Source: Streptococcus oralis (GTDB taxonomy: Bacteria; Bacillota; Bacilli; Lactobacillales; Streptococcaceae). Taken from it: a stretch of 64,000 bases of DNA. Of the stretch, positions 48,334 to 59,133 are shown one piece after another (position 1 is the first letter of the stretch; the number at the start of each line of letters is the position of its first letter). The notes under the pieces were generated by a model. It worked only from the letters and a program-made list of their open reading frames with translations, was not told the origin of the DNA and did not search any database. The DNA lies in the NCBI RefSeq assembly GCF_002386345.1, contig NZ_CP023507.1, positions 744,001 through 808,000 of the forward strand, written 5' to 3'. The position numbers were made by a program, and so were the translations under genes.

Positions 48334-49320
48334 ATGTTAAATGAATTTCCAATTTTTGATTACGAAGATATTCAGTTGATCCCAAATAAATGTGTCATTA
48401 AAAGCCGTGCAGAAGCAGATACCAGTGTCACACTTGGAAATCACACTTTCAAACTACCTGTTGTACCAGCCAACATGCAGACGATTTTGGATGAGAATGT
48501 AGCAGAGCAACTGGCTAAAGGCGGTTACTTTTACATTATGCACCGTTTTGACGAGGCTGGGCGCATTCCTTTTATCAAACGCATGCACGATCAAGGGCTC
48601 ATTGCTTCCATTTCTGTCGGTGTCAAGGATTACGAGTATGACTTTGTTAGCCGACTCAAGGCTGATGTTCCTGAGTATATCACGATTGACATTGCCCATG
48701 GTCATGCGGATAGCGTGATTTCTATGATTCAACATATCAAGAAAGAATTGCCAGATACTTTTGTCATTGCTGGTAACGTAGGAACACCAGAAGCTGTTCG
48801 TGAATTGGAAAATGCCGGTGCGGATGCTACTAAGGTTGGAATAGGTCCTGGTAAGGTTTGTATCACAAAGGTAAAGACAGGTTTTGGTACAGGTGGTTGG
48901 CAGTTGGCTGCCCTACGCTGGTGTGCAAAGGCTGCGCGTAAACCGATCATCGCTGATGGTGGGATTCGTACTCATGGCGATATTGCTAAGTCTATCCGTT
49001 TCGGTGCCAGCATGGTCATGATTGGTTCCCTATTTGCAGGACATATCGAAAGCCCAGGAAAGACGATTGAAGTCGATGGCGAACAGTTCAAAGAATACTA
49101 TGGTTCAGCTTCTCAATACCAAAAAGGAGCATATAAAAATGTGGAAGGTAAACGCATCTTACTTCCTGCCAAAGGGCATTTGCAAGACACCCTTACTGAG
49201 ATGGAGCAAGATTTACAAAGTGCTATCTCTTATGCAGGTGGACGCAGGCTTGCTGACCTTAAACACGTTGATTATGTGATCGTGAAAAACTCTATCTGGA
49301 ATGGAGATGCTTCCCATTAA
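48334..49320 (+). CDS. guaC: GMP reductase
   Basis: GuaC deaminates GMP to IMP with NADPH, recycling guanine to adenine nucleotides. The 328-residue protein has the IMPDH/GMPR barrel and the catalytic cysteine loop [20 protein letters not shown] (in segments), typical of the type 2 (Firmicute) GMP reductases. The catalytic cysteine lies in the VCIT motif. [13 protein letters not shown] and [14 protein letters not shown] form the phosphate site. It is a single gene. Confidence 0.95.
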   Translation: MLNEFPIFDYEDIQLIPNKCVIKSRAEADTSVTLGNHTFKLPVVPANMQTILDENVAEQLAKGGYFYIMHRFDEAGRIPFIKRMHDQGLIASISVGVKDYEYDFVSRLKADVPEYITIDIAHGHADSVISMIQHIKKELPDTFVIAGNVGTPEAVRELENAGADATKVGIGPGKVCITKVKTGFGTGGWQLAALRWCAKAARKPIIADGGIRTHGDIAKSIRFGASMVMIGSLFAGHIESPGKTIEVDGEQFKEYYGSASQYQKGAYKNVEGKRILLPAKGHLQDTLTEMEQDLQSAISYAGGRRLADLKHVDYVIVKNSIWNGDASH

Positions 49321-49347
49321 TGGACGCTTAGTCTACCCATAAAAAAC

Positions 49348-49376
49348 TTGTTATTAGAGCAAATTTCTGTTATAAT
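49348..49376 (+). promoter_or_regulatory. Promoter of tRNA-Arg
   Basis: TTGTTA (49348-49353), 17 nt, TGT-TATAAT (49371-49376), extended -10, with the transcript start near 49383. Confidence 0.7.
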
Positions 49377-49387
49377 AAAACAAGTTT

Positions 49388-49459
49388 CCACCCTTAGTGT
49401 AATGGATATCACGTAAGATTCCGGTTCTTAAGATGGGGGTTCGATTCCCTCAGGGTGGA
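49388..49459 (+). tRNA. tRNA-Arg (anticodon CCG)
   Basis: Acceptor CCACCCT pairs with AGGGTGG at 49452-49458, discriminator A at 49459. The anticodon stem TAAGA/TCTTA encloses TTCCGGT, so the anticodon CCG lies at 49421-49423. The T-arm GGGGG-TTCGATT-CCCTC is canonical. It reads CGG, a rare codon in AT-rich genomes. No CCA is encoded. Confidence 0.93.
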
Positions 49460-49474
49460 TGTAAACAGCCTAAG

Positions 49475-49500
49475 AAAGCCTTAAATAAGGCTTTTTCTTT
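49475..49500 (+). terminator. Intrinsic terminator of tRNA-Arg
   Basis: AAAGCC-TTAAATAA-GGCTTTTTC. Confidence 0.85.
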
Positions 49501-49557
49501 ATCTCGCCTCAAATTTGTCCCTAAAATTGAAAATTTTATTCTAAATAATGCTCAAAT

Positions 49558-49598
49558 CCCCTCTAGTCCCGTTTTAAAGTGACTCGGAGGGCTTTTTT
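49558..49598 (+). terminator. Terminator-like hairpin just upstream of rnc
   Basis: CCCTC-TAGTC pairs with GACT-C-GGAGGG, then TTTTTTT. It lies 60 nt after the tRNA-Arg terminator with no gene in between, and its T-run merges with the rnc promoter. The rest of 49500-49558 shows no gene. Confidence 0.65.
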
Positions 49599-49607
49599 TG
49601 ATATAAT
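49599..49607 (+). promoter_or_regulatory. Promoter -10 of rnc-smc
   Basis: TGATATAAT (TATAAT at 49602-49607), an extended -10, directly after the terminator T-run. Confidence 0.75.
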
Positions 49608-49641
49608 AAAAGAGACTGTTATCAGTTAGAAAGAGGTTGGT

Positions 49642-50340
49642 ATGAAAGAATTACAAACTGTACTAAAGAAGCGTTTTGCAATCGAATTTGCAGATAAAAA
49701 CTTACTAGAAACGGCCTTTACTCATACGAGTTATGCCAATGAGCACCGCCTCTTAAAAATTTCACACAATGAGCGCTTGGAATTTTTAGGAGACGCTGTT
49801 CTGCAATTATTGATTTCAGAATATCTTTATAAAAAATATCCTAAGAAACCAGAGGGAGATTTGTCTAAACTCCGTGCCATGATTGTTCGTGAGGAGAGTT
49901 TGGCTGGTTTTGCGCGTGATTGCCAGTTTGATCAGTTTATCAAGCTGGGGAAAGGGGAAGAAAAGTCTGGTGGGCGCAATCGTGACACCATTCTTGGAGA
50001 TGCCTTTGAAGCCTTTTTGGGTGCTTTGCTTTTGGACAAGGATGTTGCTAGGGTAAAAGAGTTCATCTATCAGGTCATGATTCCCAAGGTTGAAGCAGGT
50101 GACTTTGAAATGATTAAGGATTACAAGACACACCTGCAAGAGCTGCTCCAGGTTAATGGCGATGTGGATATTCGCTACCAGGTGACCTCTGAGACGGGGC
50201 CTGCCCATGATAAAGTTTTTGATGTAGAAGTTCTTGTTGAGGGCAAGAGTATCGGAAAAGGTCAAGGCCGTTCTAAAAAATTGGCAGAGCAAGAGGCCGC
50301 CAAAAATGCAGTTGAGAAAGGGCTGGATTCATGTATTTAA
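49642..50340 (+). CDS. rnc: Ribonuclease III
   Basis: RNase III cleaves double-stranded RNA, including rRNA precursors. The 232-residue protein has the catalytic signature [14 protein letters not shown] and the second acidic motif [14 protein letters not shown]-terminal dsRNA-binding domain (about 160-228, [10 protein letters not shown] and [19 protein letters not shown], in segments) follows. GAAAGAGG precedes the ATG. It overlaps smc by 10 nt. Confidence 0.96.
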   Translation: MKELQTVLKKRFAIEFADKNLLETAFTHTSYANEHRLLKISHNERLEFLGDAVLQLLISEYLYKKYPKKPEGDLSKLRAMIVREESLAGFARDCQFDQFIKLGKGEEKSGGRNRDTILGDAFEAFLGALLLDKDVARVKEFIYQVMIPKVEAGDFEMIKDYKTHLQELLQVNGDVDIRYQVTSETGPAHDKVFDVEVLVEGKSIGKGQGRSKKLAEQEAAKNAVEKGLDSCI

Positions 50341-53300
50341 AGGAGATTGAGATTCAGGGATTCAAGTCCTTTGCTGACAAGACCAAGGTCGTCTTTGACC
50401 AAGGTGTGACAGCTGTCGTTGGGCCCAATGGTTCTGGGAAATCAAACATCACAGAAAGTCTGCGATGGGCCTTGGGAGAGTCCAGTGTCAAGAGTCTTCG
50501 TGGTGGCAAGATGCCAGACGTTATCTTTGCTGGGACTGAAAGTCGTAAACCGCTCAATTATGCCTCTGTTATCGTGACCTTGGACAATGAAGATGGCTTT
50601 ATCAAGGATGCGGGGCAAGTTATTAAGGTAGAACGCCATATCTATCGTAGTGGTGATAGCGAGTATCGGATTGATGGCAAAAAAGTTCGCTTGCGTGATG
50701 TGCACGACCTTTTCTTGGATACAGGTTTGGGACGGGATTCATTCTCTATCATTTCTCAAGGGAAGGTTGAGGAAATTTTTAACTCCAAGCCCGAAGAACG
50801 CCGAGCTATTTTTGAAGAAGCTGCTGGGGTTTTAAAATACAAGACTCGTCGAAAAGAAACAGAAAGCAAACTGCAACAAACTCAAGACAATCTCGACCGC
50901 TTAGAAGACATTATCTTCGAGTTGGATAATCAAATCAAGCCCCTTGCAAAACAAGCTGAAAATGCTCGTAAGTTTCTTAACTTGGATGGTCAACGCAAGG
51001 CGATTTACTTGGATGTACTGGTTGCTCAAATCAAGGAAAACAAGGCTGAACTAGAGCTAACAGAAGAAGAGCTAACGCAGGTTCAGGAACTTTTGACTAG
51101 CTATTACCAAAAGCGTGAAGAGTTAGAAGAGGAAAATCAAACTCTTAAAAAGAAACGCCAAGATCTCCAAGCTGAAATGGCTAAAGACCAAGGAAGTTTG
51201 ATGGATTTGACTAGTTTGATCAGTGACTTAGAGCGAAAACTAGCCCTATCCAAACTGGAATCTGAGCAAGTAGCCCTCAATCAACAAGAGGCACAAACCC
51301 GTTTGGCGACTTTGGAAGATAAGAGAAAGGTTTTAAGTAAGGAAAAGGCTGAAAAAGAAGCGAACTTGGAACAGTTAGAGAAAAGTCTAGCTGAAAACAA
51401 CAAGGAACTCAATCGCCTAGAAGCAGAGTTGTTGGCATTTTCAGATGATCCTGACCAAATGATTGAACTCTTGCGTGAACGTTTTGTGGCGCTTTTACAA
51501 GAAGAAGCGGATGTCTCCAACCAACTGACCCGCATCGAGAATGAGTTGGAAAACAGCCGTCAGCTGTCTCAAAAACAAGCTGATCAACTTGAGAAACTGA
51601 AAGAACAACTGGCTACAGCTAAAGAAAAGGCCAGTCAACAGCAGGCTGAGCTTGAAACTGCCAAGGAGCAGGTTCAGAAATTATTGGCTGACTACCAAGC
51701 TAGTGCCAAGGAGCAAGAGGAGCAGAAAGTTTCTTTCCAAGCCCAGCAGAGCCAACTCTTTGACCGTCTGGACAGTCTCAAAAATAAGCAGGCTCGAGCC
51801 CAGAGCTTAGAGAATATCCTTAGAAATCATAGTAATTTTTATGCGGGTGTTAAGAGTGTTCTCCAAGAAAAAGACCGTCTTGGTGGGATCATTGGTGCAG
51901 TCAGTGAACATTTGACCTTTGAAGTGCATTATCAAACTGCTTTGGAGATTGCGCTTGGAGCTAGCAGTCAGCATATCATTGTAGAAGATGAAAACGCGGC
52001 AACAAAGGCGATTGATTTCCTAAAACGTAACAGAGCTGGTCGTGCAACCTTTCTTCCATTGACGACTATCAAGGCGCGTACGATTTCTAGTCAGAACCAA
52101 GATGCTATCGCTGCAAGTCCAGGATTTCTGGGAATGGCAGATGAGTTGGTGTCGTTTGATAAGAGACTAGAAGCCATTTTTAAGAACTTGCTTGCTAAGA
52201 CGGCTATCTTTGACACAGTAGAACACGCGCGTACGGCAGCTCGTCAAGTTCGCTATCAGGTTCGTGTGGTGACGCTTGATGGGACAGAGTTGCGTACAGG
52301 TGGTTCCTACGCGGGGGGTGCCAATCGTCAAAACAACAGTATTTTCATCAAGCCAGAGCTGGAGCAATTACAAAAAGAAATTGCTGAGGAAGAAGCTAAC
52401 TTGCGGTCAGAAGAAGCGAGTTTGAAGACCTTGCAAGATGAGATGGCGGTATTGACTGAAAGATTAGAAGCTATCAAATCTCAGGGTGAGCAAGCTCGTA
52501 TTCAGGAGCAAGGCTTGTATCTTGCTTATCAACAAACCAATCAGCAGGTCGAAGAACTGGAAACGCTTTGGAAACTTCAAGAAGAGGAATTAAATCGCCT
52601 ATCTGAAGGAGATTGGCAAGCGGACAAGGAAAAATGCCAAGAGCGCCTCGCTACTATCGCCAGTGAAAAGCAAAATCTGGAAGCTGAGATTGAAGAGATT
52701 AAGTCTAACAAAAACGCTATTCAAGAACGTTATCAAAACTTGCAGGAACAGATTTCTCAAGCGCGCTTGCTTAAGTCCGAACTGCAAGGACAAAAGCGGT
52801 ACGAAGTGACTGATATTGAACGCCTAGGTAAGGAACTGGATAATCTGGATATCGAGCAAGAGGAGATTCAGCGTCTCCTCCAAGAAAAGGTTGATAATCT
52901 TGAGAAAGTGGATACGGATTTGCTAAGTCAGCAGGTGGAAGAGGCCAAAACTCAGAAAACAAACCTCCAACAAGGTTTGATTCGCAAGCAGTTTGAGTTG
53001 GATGATATCGAGGGTCAACTGGATGATATTGCCAGCCATTTGGATCAGGCTCGTCAGCAGAATGAGGAGTGGATTCGTAAACAAACACGTGCTGAAGCCA
53101 AGAAAGAAAAGGTCAGCGAACGCTTGCGCTATCTACAAGCTCAACTAACAGACCAGTACCAGATCAGCTATAATGAGGCGCTAGAAAAAGCGCATGAACT
53201 GGAAAATCTCACTCTGGCAGAGCAAGAGGTTAAGGATTTAGAGAAAGCTATTCGCTCACTCGGTCCAGTCAATTTGGATGCTATTGAACAGTACGAAGAA

Positions 53301-53870
53301 GTTCACAACCGTCTAGACTTTCTAAATAGCCAACGAGATGATATTTTGTCTGCTAAAAACCTACTTCTTGTGACCATCACAGAGATGAATGATGAGGTTA
53401 AGGAACGCTTCAAATCAACCTTTGAGGCTATTCGTGAGTCCTTTAAAGTGACCTTTAGACAGATGTTTGGCGGTGGTCAGGCAGACTTGATATTGACTGA
53501 GGGCGATCTTTTAACAGCTGGTGTGGAGATTTCTGTTCAACCACCAGGTAAGAAAATCCAATCTCTCAACCTCATGAGTGGTGGTGAAAAAGCCCTATCT
53601 GCTCTGGCTCTGCTCTTCTCAATCATCCGAGTTAAGACCATTCCTTTCGTCATCTTGGATGAGGTAGAGGCTGCGCTGGACGAAGCCAATGTCAAACGTT
53701 TTGGGGATTACCTCAACCGCTTTGACAAGGATAGTCAGTTTATCGTCGTGACTCACCGTAAGGGGACCATGGCGGCAGCTGATTCTATCTATGGAGTGAC
53801 CATGCAAGAATCAGGTGTGTCTAAAATTGTCTCGGTTAAGTTAAAAGACTTAGAAGAAACAGTAGACTAG
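50331..53870 (+). CDS. smc: Chromosome segregation protein SMC
   Basis: SMC is the ATPase of the condensin complex that organises and segregates the chromosome. The 1179-residue protein has Walker [10 protein letters not shown] near residue 32. Two long coiled-coil arms (about 170-490 and 670-1000) flank the hinge (about 510-640). The signature [16 protein letters not shown] and Walker [16 protein letters not shown] lie at the C-terminus. The ATG lies inside the end of rnc, so the two are coupled. GGCTGGA is a weak ribosome binding site. Confidence 0.97.
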   Translation: MYLKEIEIQGFKSFADKTKVVFDQGVTAVVGPNGSGKSNITESLRWALGESSVKSLRGGKMPDVIFAGTESRKPLNYASVIVTLDNEDGFIKDAGQVIKVERHIYRSGDSEYRIDGKKVRLRDVHDLFLDTGLGRDSFSIISQGKVEEIFNSKPEERRAIFEEAAGVLKYKTRRKETESKLQQTQDNLDRLEDIIFELDNQIKPLAKQAENARKFLNLDGQRKAIYLDVLVAQIKENKAELELTEEELTQVQELLTSYYQKREELEEENQTLKKKRQDLQAEMAKDQGSLMDLTSLISDLERKLALSKLESEQVALNQQEAQTRLATLEDKRKVLSKEKAEKEANLEQLEKSLAENNKELNRLEAELLAFSDDPDQMIELLRERFVALLQEEADVSNQLTRIENELENSRQLSQKQADQLEKLKEQLATAKEKASQQQAELETAKEQVQKLLADYQASAKEQEEQKVSFQAQQSQLFDRLDSLKNKQARAQSLENILRNHSNFYAGVKSVLQEKDRLGGIIGAVSEHLTFEVHYQTALEIALGASSQHIIVEDENAATKAIDFLKRNRAGRATFLPLTTIKARTISSQNQDAIAASPGFLGMADELVSFDKRLEAIFKNLLAKTAIFDTVEHARTAARQVRYQVRVVTLDGTELRTGGSYAGGANRQNNSIFIKPELEQLQKEIAEEEANLRSEEASLKTLQDEMAVLTERLEAIKSQGEQARIQEQGLYLAYQQTNQQVEELETLWKLQEEELNRLSEGDWQADKEKCQERLATIASEKQNLEAEIEEIKSNKNAIQERYQNLQEQISQARLLKSELQGQKRYEVTDIERLGKELDNLDIEQEEIQRLLQEKVDNLEKVDTDLLSQQVEEAKTQKTNLQQGLIRKQFELDDIEGQLDDIASHLDQARQQNEEWIRKQTRAEAKKEKVSERLRYLQAQLTDQYQISYNEALEKAHELENLTLAEQEVKDLEKAIRSLGPVNLDAIEQYEEVHNRLDFLNSQRDDILSAKNLLLVTITEMNDEVKERFKSTFEAIRESFKVTFRQMFGGGQADLILTEGDLLTAGVEISVQPPGKKIQSLNLMSGGEKALSALALLFSIIRVKTIPFVILDEVEAALDEANVKRFGDYLNRFDKDSQFIVVTHRKGTMAAADSIYGVTMQESGVSKIVSVKLKDLEETVD

Positions 53871-53879
53871 TTACCAAAC

Positions 53880-53908
53880 GATAGCATCTCTTAGGAGGTG
53901 CTATTTTT
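53880..53908 (+). terminator. Intrinsic terminator of rnc-smc
   Basis: ATAGCATCTC and GAGGTGCTAT form a 10-bp stem (one T-G) around TTAG, followed by TTTTT. Confidence 0.85.
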
Positions 53909-53998
53909 AAAAACTCATAGCTTGAATTGTCTATCAAGGTCAGTTCAGGCGCAAAAAACGACATTTGGGATTTCCTCTTAGCGAAAAGACTGGCTCTA

Positions 53999-54007
53999 TG
54001 ATATAAT
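53999..54007 (+). promoter_or_regulatory. Extended -10 giving a leaderless ribF transcript
   Basis: TGATATAAT (TATAAT at 54002-54007) ends exactly 6 nt before the ribF ATG at 54014, with no Shine-Dalgarno. Confidence 0.75.
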
Positions 54008-54013
54008 AGTTTC

Positions 54014-54940
54014 ATGATTACAACAGTACCTATTAAGAACGAAAAAGATATTGCAGTACCGGGAAAAACAGTCCTTGTACTAGGTTATTTTGATGGCATC
54101 CACAAGGGTCATCAGAAACTTTTTGAAGTGGCCAGTAAGGCTTCGATGAAGGACTATCTGCCAGTTGTCGTGATGACCTTTACAGAATCGCCAAAACTTG
54201 CCTTACAACCTTACCAACCTGAGCTCATGCTTCACATCGTTAATCATGAGGAGCGGGAGCACAAGATGAAGTGGCACGGAGTAGAGGCTCTTTTCTTGCT
54301 AGACTTTAGTAGCAAATTTGCTAGTTTAACGGGTCAAGAATTCTTTGATACATATGTTAGAGCTTTAAAACCAGCGATTATTGTAGCAGGATTTGACTAT
54401 ACCTTTGGCTCAGATAAGAAAACTGCGGATGAACTGAAGGACTATTTTGATGGAGAGATTATCATTGTTCCTCCAGTTGAGGATGAAAAGGGCAAGATTA
54501 GTTCTACACGGATTCGCCAAGCTATTCTTGATGGAGATGTCAAGGAAGTCAATCATCTGCTCGGCACTCCGCTCCCATCTCGTGGAATGGTCGTTCATGG
54601 AAATGCTCGTGGGCGGACTATTGGTTATCCAACAGCCAATCTAGTTCTAAGAGACCGAACTTACATGCCAGCAGATGGTGTTTACGTAGTCGATATCGAA
54701 GTGCAACGTCAGAGATATCGTGGCATGGCAAGTGTTGGAAAAAATGTTACCTTTGATGGTGAAGAACCACGTTTTGAAGTCAATATTTTCGACTTTTCAG
54801 ACGATATTTACGGTGAGACAGTTATGGTCTACTGGCTGGACCGTGTCCGAGATATGGTCAAGTTTGACTCCATCGACGAGCTCGTAGACCAACTCCAGAA
54901 AGATGAAGAGATTGCTCGGAACTGGAAGGGTGGAGAGTAA
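54014..54940 (+). CDS. ribF: Bifunctional riboflavin kinase/FMN adenylyltransferase
   Basis: RibF converts riboflavin to FMN and then FAD. The 308-residue protein has the N-terminal nucleotidyltransferase (VLGYFDGIHKGHQ, ISSTRIRQAILDG) and the C-terminal flavokinase (about 185-305, GRTIGYPTANL, VNIFDFSDDIYG). The start MITTVPIKN agrees with pneumococcal RibF. There is no ribosome binding site, and the ATG coincides with the predicted transcript start. Confidence 0.95.
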   Translation: MITTVPIKNEKDIAVPGKTVLVLGYFDGIHKGHQKLFEVASKASMKDYLPVVVMTFTESPKLALQPYQPELMLHIVNHEEREHKMKWHGVEALFLLDFSSKFASLTGQEFFDTYVRALKPAIIVAGFDYTFGSDKKTADELKDYFDGEIIIVPPVEDEKGKISSTRIRQAILDGDVKEVNHLLGTPLPSRGMVVHGNARGRTIGYPTANLVLRDRTYMPADGVYVVDIEVQRQRYRGMASVGKNVTFDGEEPRFEVNIFDFSDDIYGETVMVYWLDRVRDMVKFDSIDELVDQLQKDEEIARNWKGGE

Positions 54941-54992
54941 GAGTTTGCTATCAATTCGAAAGAGTAGATAGAATGAAATTCATATAATGGAC

Positions 54993-55022
54993 AAAAAAAG
55001 TAGCCTACAAAGGCTACTTTTT
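54993..55022. terminator. Bidirectional terminator after ribF
   Basis: AAAAAAGTAGCCT-ACAA-AGGCTACTTTTT, symmetrical for the convergent ribF and TIGR03943-type genes. Confidence 0.9.
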
Positions 55023-55023
55023 A

Positions 55024-55839
55024 TTAAAACACGCGATAGACATAAGGATTTTCTGGTTTGTCTACTTTTGTGAAACTCTCAACTTCCAGTGTTGGGAGTT
55101 TTTGTTTGAGTTCTTTATGGTAGTGAAGAGTCAGGGTTCCTCTAGCGGTGATCCAAGTATTGTCAGGATACTGGCGTGAGTTTCCCTTAGTTAGGAGTCC
55201 ATATACACCAGAGTCTGCGATACAGTGGATGATTCCAAAGCGAAAGAGGAACTGGCTATCTGGATGGCTAGGATCGTTATAAACAAAGCCTGTAAACTCG
55301 ATTTTCTTTCCTTCAAACTCTTGAGGATAGTCATAGAGAACTTCCATGACCTCCAAATAGTTTTCGTCTGTGACTTGAATGGTTTCCTGGGAGAGGTATT
55401 TATCAGCTGTTTTCCTCATTTCCTTTTCATAAGCAGATTTGGAAAAATAGGTACTGGTATCGGGTTTGAGATATTGACTGGATGTGCCTTCACTTGCTTG
55501 AATGGCTGTATCGATTCCCTCAGCGAGTGGGAAATGATAGCCTTTGGCAGATACGGTTCTCGAGTCCAAACTTACTGTCGGAAAGGCAACTCCAATCAAG
55601 AGAGGTAGAGACAGTAAAAGGACGCTGATTTGTCTAGCTCGACGACTTTCCATATGGCTGTGAGAGTTGATTTTCTTAATCCAGATGTAGAATTGGACCA
55701 GAGCCAACAGAAGAGAAAGAACCATAGAAATATAGACTAGATAGGAATAGTGGAGGTTAATGTAGTGACTGAGCTTGCCAGATAGTTGCAGATACAGAGT
55801 TAGGGAAAAATAACCCAGTAGAATGATAAAACGGATCAT
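55024..55839 (-). CDS. TIGR03943-type putative permease subunit
   Basis: A 271-residue protein with two N-terminal hydrophobic segments (about 1-17 and 30-52) and a third at about 72-90. A soluble C-terminal domain (about 160-271) follows, with VEFTGFVYNDPSHPDSQFLFRFGIIHCIADSGVYGLL-type features in segments. The family is found next to DUF318 permeases, as here. The substrate is unknown; relatives have been linked to metal supply, which I cannot test. It overlaps the upstream gene by 4 nt on the minus strand. Confidence 0.8.
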   Translation of the reverse strand: MIRFIILLGYFSLTLYLQLSGKLSHYINLHYSYLVYISMVLSLLLALVQFYIWIKKINSHSHMESRRARQISVLLLSLPLLIGVAFPTVSLDSRTVSAKGYHFPLAEGIDTAIQASEGTSSQYLKPDTSTYFSKSAYEKEMRKTADKYLSQETIQVTDENYLEVMEVLYDYPQEFEGKKIEFTGFVYNDPSHPDSQFLFRFGIIHCIADSGVYGLLTKGNSRQYPDNTWITARGTLTLHYHKELKQKLPTLEVESFTKVDKPENPYVYRVF

Positions 55840-56741
55840 AACATCACCCCCATCATGTAAGAATAAAGCAAGACAAGCAGAGTCACGACGCCCATGAATT
55901 GCCAGATGAAGCGCGCTTTGAGATAGTGCTTCATCATGAGGAGATTTTTGATATCAAGCATGGGGCCAATGACTAGAAAAGCAAGGACTGGTGCTAGGCC
56001 AAAGCTCGAGAGAAGAGAAGCTCCGATAAAGGCGTCCGCCTCGCTACAAAGCGAGAGGAGAAAGGCAAGAAACATGAGCAAGAGAATCGCAAGGAGTGGG
56101 CTAGCACTGATAGAGGTCAGAATCCGAGTCGGGACATAGACCTGCACGATAGCTGCAAAGAGACAACCAAAGACCAAATAGCGCCCCATATCGAAAAACT
56201 CATCAATAGCCTGTATAAAGACCTGAAAGACTTTTCTAGCGGGACTCAAGTGTGAAAAGTCATGTTCATGGCAAGTGATAGGATTCTCTTTTTGAATAGA
56301 TTCCTTCAAGAAAAATCCTAGAAAAATACCCAATACCAAAGCAACTACAATGGCTCCCAGAGCTCGCAAGAAGGTAATTTTTAAGGAATTGCCAAAGGCA
56401 GAATAAGTAGCGAAAAGAACGATAGGATTGATAATGGGAGCAGTCACCAGAAAAGGAACGGCCGTGTAGCTGGGCACTTTCTTTTCCAGAAAACGATTGA
56501 TGATGGGAATGATTCCACATTCGCAAGAAGGAAAGAGAAAGCCAATGAAGGTACCAAAAAAGATCCTCCCCCAACGATTGCGAGGGAGAAACTCATAAAC
56601 TTTATCAGGTGTGATATAGACCTCAATCAATCCCGAAATGAGACTTCCAATCAAGACAAAGGGAAGGGCTTCAATCATGATGGAGAGAAAAATAGCTCCC
56701 GCTTGTAATACACTAGGAGGAAGAGATTGGAAAATCATCAT
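55836..56741 (-). CDS. DUF318 (ArsP-like) permease
   Basis: A 301-residue membrane protein with eight or so hydrophobic segments. The family motif FPSCECGIIPI (with the CEC pair) lies at about 71-81 and SEADAFIGASLL at about 233-244. ArsP-type members export organoarsenicals, but most DUF318 proteins have unknown cargo. It starts at 56741 (a second ATG at 56738 is equally possible) and abuts the stop of the 43-residue gene, so the three form one unit. Confidence 0.85.
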   Translation of the reverse strand: MMIFQSLPPSVLQAGAIFLSIMIEALPFVLIGSLISGLIEVYITPDKVYEFLPRNRWGRIFFGTFIGFLFPSCECGIIPIINRFLEKKVPSYTAVPFLVTAPIINPIVLFATYSAFGNSLKITFLRALGAIVVALVLGIFLGFFLKESIQKENPITCHEHDFSHLSPARKVFQVFIQAIDEFFDMGRYLVFGCLFAAIVQVYVPTRILTSISASPLLAILLLMFLAFLLSLCSEADAFIGASLLSSFGLAPVLAFLVIGPMLDIKNLLMMKHYLKARFIWQFMGVVTLLVLLYSYMMGVML

Positions 56742-56873
56742 CTATTTTTTCTTCTCAACTTTTTCTTTTTTTTCTTTGTCATCTGGGAAACTGACTTGTG
56801 TTAAGTCAGGAAGTTTAGCAAATTCTTCAAACATCTTGTCCAAGTCATCGGTTTTTGTAAATTTAACAGCCAT
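56742..56873 (-). CDS. 43-residue charged protein upstream of the permease genes
   Basis: MAVKFTKTDDLDKMFEEF begins a 43-residue protein that ends in a lysine- and glutamate-rich tail (KEKKEKVEKKK). The minus-strand Shine-Dalgarno AGAGGTAG (56880-56887) lies about 6 nt before the ATG, and TATAAT-type sequence precedes it. Its stop touches the permease start (56742/56741). I have a vague memory of a small streptococcal family of this kind with no function; it is too short for standard gene calls. Confidence 0.75.
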   Translation of the reverse strand: MAVKFTKTDDLDKMFEEFAKLPDLTQVSFPDDKEKKEKVEKKK

Positions 56874-56988
56874 GGGCCTACCTCTTTTCTACATTCTACC
56901 TCTATTATACTATTATTTTTTGGAAAAGGGATTATTTTGATAATCAAAGATGCAAAAACAGGTAAGGCAAAACAAGAGCAGTTCCTTA

Positions 56989-56997
56989 TGGTATAAT
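56989..56997 (+). promoter_or_regulatory. Extended -10 giving a leaderless tex transcript
   Basis: TGGTATAAT (TATAAT at 56992-56997) ends exactly 6 nt before the tex ATG at 57004, with no Shine-Dalgarno. Confidence 0.75.
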
Positions 56998-57003
56998 AGA
57001 TTT

Positions 57004-59133
57004 ATGGATAAAAAATATGAAAAAATCTCCCAAGATTTGGGAGTAACCTTAAAGCAAATCGATACCGTTCTAAGTTTGACGGCTGAGGGGGCGACAATTC
57101 CCTTTATCGCGCGTTATCGAAAGGACATGACTGGTAGTTTGGATGAGGTGGCGATTAAGGCCATTATCGACCTGGATAAAAGTCTGACTAATCTTAATGA
57201 CCGCAAGGAAGGTGTCTTAGCTAAGATACAAGAACAAGGCAAACTAACCAAGGAATTGGAAGATGCTATCCTGACAGCTGAGAAATTAGCAGATGTAGAA
57301 GAACTCTACCTTCCTTATAAGGAAAAGCGTCGGACCAAGGCAACTATTGCCCGAGAAGCTGGACTCTTTCCTCTTGCTCGCTTGATTTTGCAGAATGTTA
57401 CTAGCTTAGAGAAAGAAGCTGAGAAGTTTGTCTGTGAAGGATTTGCGACAGTTCAAGAAGCCTTGGCTGGAGCAGTTGATATCTTAGTTGAAGCCTTATC
57501 AGAAGATGTGACCTTGCGTTCACTGACCTATCAGGAAGTGTTGAGACACTCTAAAATCACTTCGAAAGTCAAAGATGAGAGTCTTGATGAGAAGCAAGTT
57601 TTCCAGATTTATTATGATTTCTCAGAGACAGTTGGCAACATGCAGGGCTATCGCACCTTGGCTCTCAACCGTGGGGAGAAGCTAGGCGTCTTAAAAGTCG
57701 GTTTTGAGCACGCGACAGATCGTATTCTTGCTTTCTTTGCTGCCCGTTTCAAGGTGAAAAATACCTATATAGATGAAGTGGTTCAACAGTCAGTTAAGAA
57801 AAAGGTCTTGCCTGCTATCGAACGACGTATACGGACAGAATTGACTGAGAAAGCAGAAGAAGGGGCTATCCAACTCTTTTCAGACAATCTGCGCAATCTC
57901 CTATTGGTTGCTCCGCTGAAAGGGCGCGTGGTTCTAGGATTTGACCCCGCCTTTCGTACAGGTGCCAAGCTGGCTGTTGTTGATGCAACAGGGAAAATGC
58001 TGACGACCCAAGTCATTTATCCAGTAAAACCAGCATCAACTCGTCAAATCGAAGAAGCCAAGAAAGATTTATCGGACTTGATTGGTCAATACGGTGTGGA
58101 AATTATTGCTATCGGAAATGGGACGGCCAGTCGGGAAAGTGAAGCCTTTGTGGCGGAAGTTCTGAAAGATTTTCCTGAAGTCAGCTATGTTATCGTCAAT
58201 GAAAGTGGCGCTTCCGTTTACTCTGCCAGTGAACTTGCTCGTCAGGAGTTTCCAGAATTAACTGTTGAAAAACGCTCTGCTATCTCTATCGCCCGTCGTT
58301 TGCAAGATCCCCTCGCTGAATTGGTCAAAATTGATCCCAAGTCAATCGGTGTCGGTCAGTACCAGCATGATGTTAGTCAGAAGAAACTGTCTGAGAGTCT
58401 GGACTTTGTCGTGGATACCGTGGTGAACCAAGTCGGTGTCAATGTCAATACAGCCAGCCCAGCACTTCTTTCCCACGTAGCTGGACTCAATAAAACCATT
58501 TCTGAAAATATCGTCAAATACCGTGAGGAAGAGGGAAAAATCACTTCACGCGATCAGATTAAGAAGGTTCCTCGTCTGGGTGCCAAGGCTTTTGAACAGG
58601 CAGCTGGTTTCCTCCGTATCCCTGAAAGTAGCAATATTCTTGATAATACAGGAGTTCACCCAGAAAACTATGCTGCGGTTAAGGAGCTCTTCAAACGCTT
58701 GGATATCAAGGACTTGAATGAAGAAGCACAAAATAAGCTTAAATCCCTATCAGTCAAGGAGATGGCGCAAGAACTGGATCTTGGACCAGAAACGCTTAAA
58801 GATATCATTTCCGACCTTCTCAAACCAGGTCGAGATTTCCGTGATTCCTTTGACGCACCTGTACTCCGCCAAGATGTCTTGGATATCAAAGACTTAAAAG
58901 TCGGCCAGAAGCTGGAAGGTGTGGTGCGTAATGTCGTTGACTTCGGTGCCTTCGTTGATATCGGGATTCACGAAGACGGCCTCATTCATATTTCTCATAT
59001 GAGTCGCAAATTTATCAAACATCCCAGCCAAGTGTTGTCTGTTGGAGATTTGGTAACGGTTTGGGTTAAGAAAATCGATACCGAGCGTGAAAAAGTCAAT
59101 CTGTCGCTCCTCGCTCCAGATGAATCTAACTGA
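57004..59133 (+). CDS. tex: Tex family RNA-binding transcription factor
   Basis: Tex is a conserved nucleic-acid-binding protein that affects transcription and stress tolerance in streptococci. The 709-residue protein has the N-terminal Tex helical region and a YqgF-like domain ([16 protein letters not shown] at about 312-327). Helix-hairpin-helix motifs follow ([19 protein letters not shown]), and a C-terminal S1 domain lies at about 630-700 ([21 protein letters not shown]). The ATG at 57004 was preferred; a frame from 56950 adds 18 residues that include the promoter itself. It overlaps sprT by 14 nt. Confidence 0.92.
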   Translation: MDKKYEKISQDLGVTLKQIDTVLSLTAEGATIPFIARYRKDMTGSLDEVAIKAIIDLDKSLTNLNDRKEGVLAKIQEQGKLTKELEDAILTAEKLADVEELYLPYKEKRRTKATIAREAGLFPLARLILQNVTSLEKEAEKFVCEGFATVQEALAGAVDILVEALSEDVTLRSLTYQEVLRHSKITSKVKDESLDEKQVFQIYYDFSETVGNMQGYRTLALNRGEKLGVLKVGFEHATDRILAFFAARFKVKNTYIDEVVQQSVKKKVLPAIERRIRTELTEKAEEGAIQLFSDNLRNLLLVAPLKGRVVLGFDPAFRTGAKLAVVDATGKMLTTQVIYPVKPASTRQIEEAKKDLSDLIGQYGVEIIAIGNGTASRESEAFVAEVLKDFPEVSYVIVNESGASVYSASELARQEFPELTVEKRSAISIARRLQDPLAELVKIDPKSIGVGQYQHDVSQKKLSESLDFVVDTVVNQVGVNVNTASPALLSHVAGLNKTISENIVKYREEEGKITSRDQIKKVPRLGAKAFEQAAGFLRIPESSNILDNTGVHPENYAAVKELFKRLDIKDLNEEAQNKLKSLSVKEMAQELDLGPETLKDIISDLLKPGRDFRDSFDAPVLRQDVLDIKDLKVGQKLEGVVRNVVDFGAFVDIGIHEDGLIHISHMSRKFIKHPSQVLSVGDLVTVWVKKIDTEREKVNLSLLAPDESN

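Noticed and set aside
56638..56940. A 100-codon plus-strand frame over the permease and small-protein region
   Set aside because: It is antisense to two better supported minus-strand genes with ribosome binding sites.
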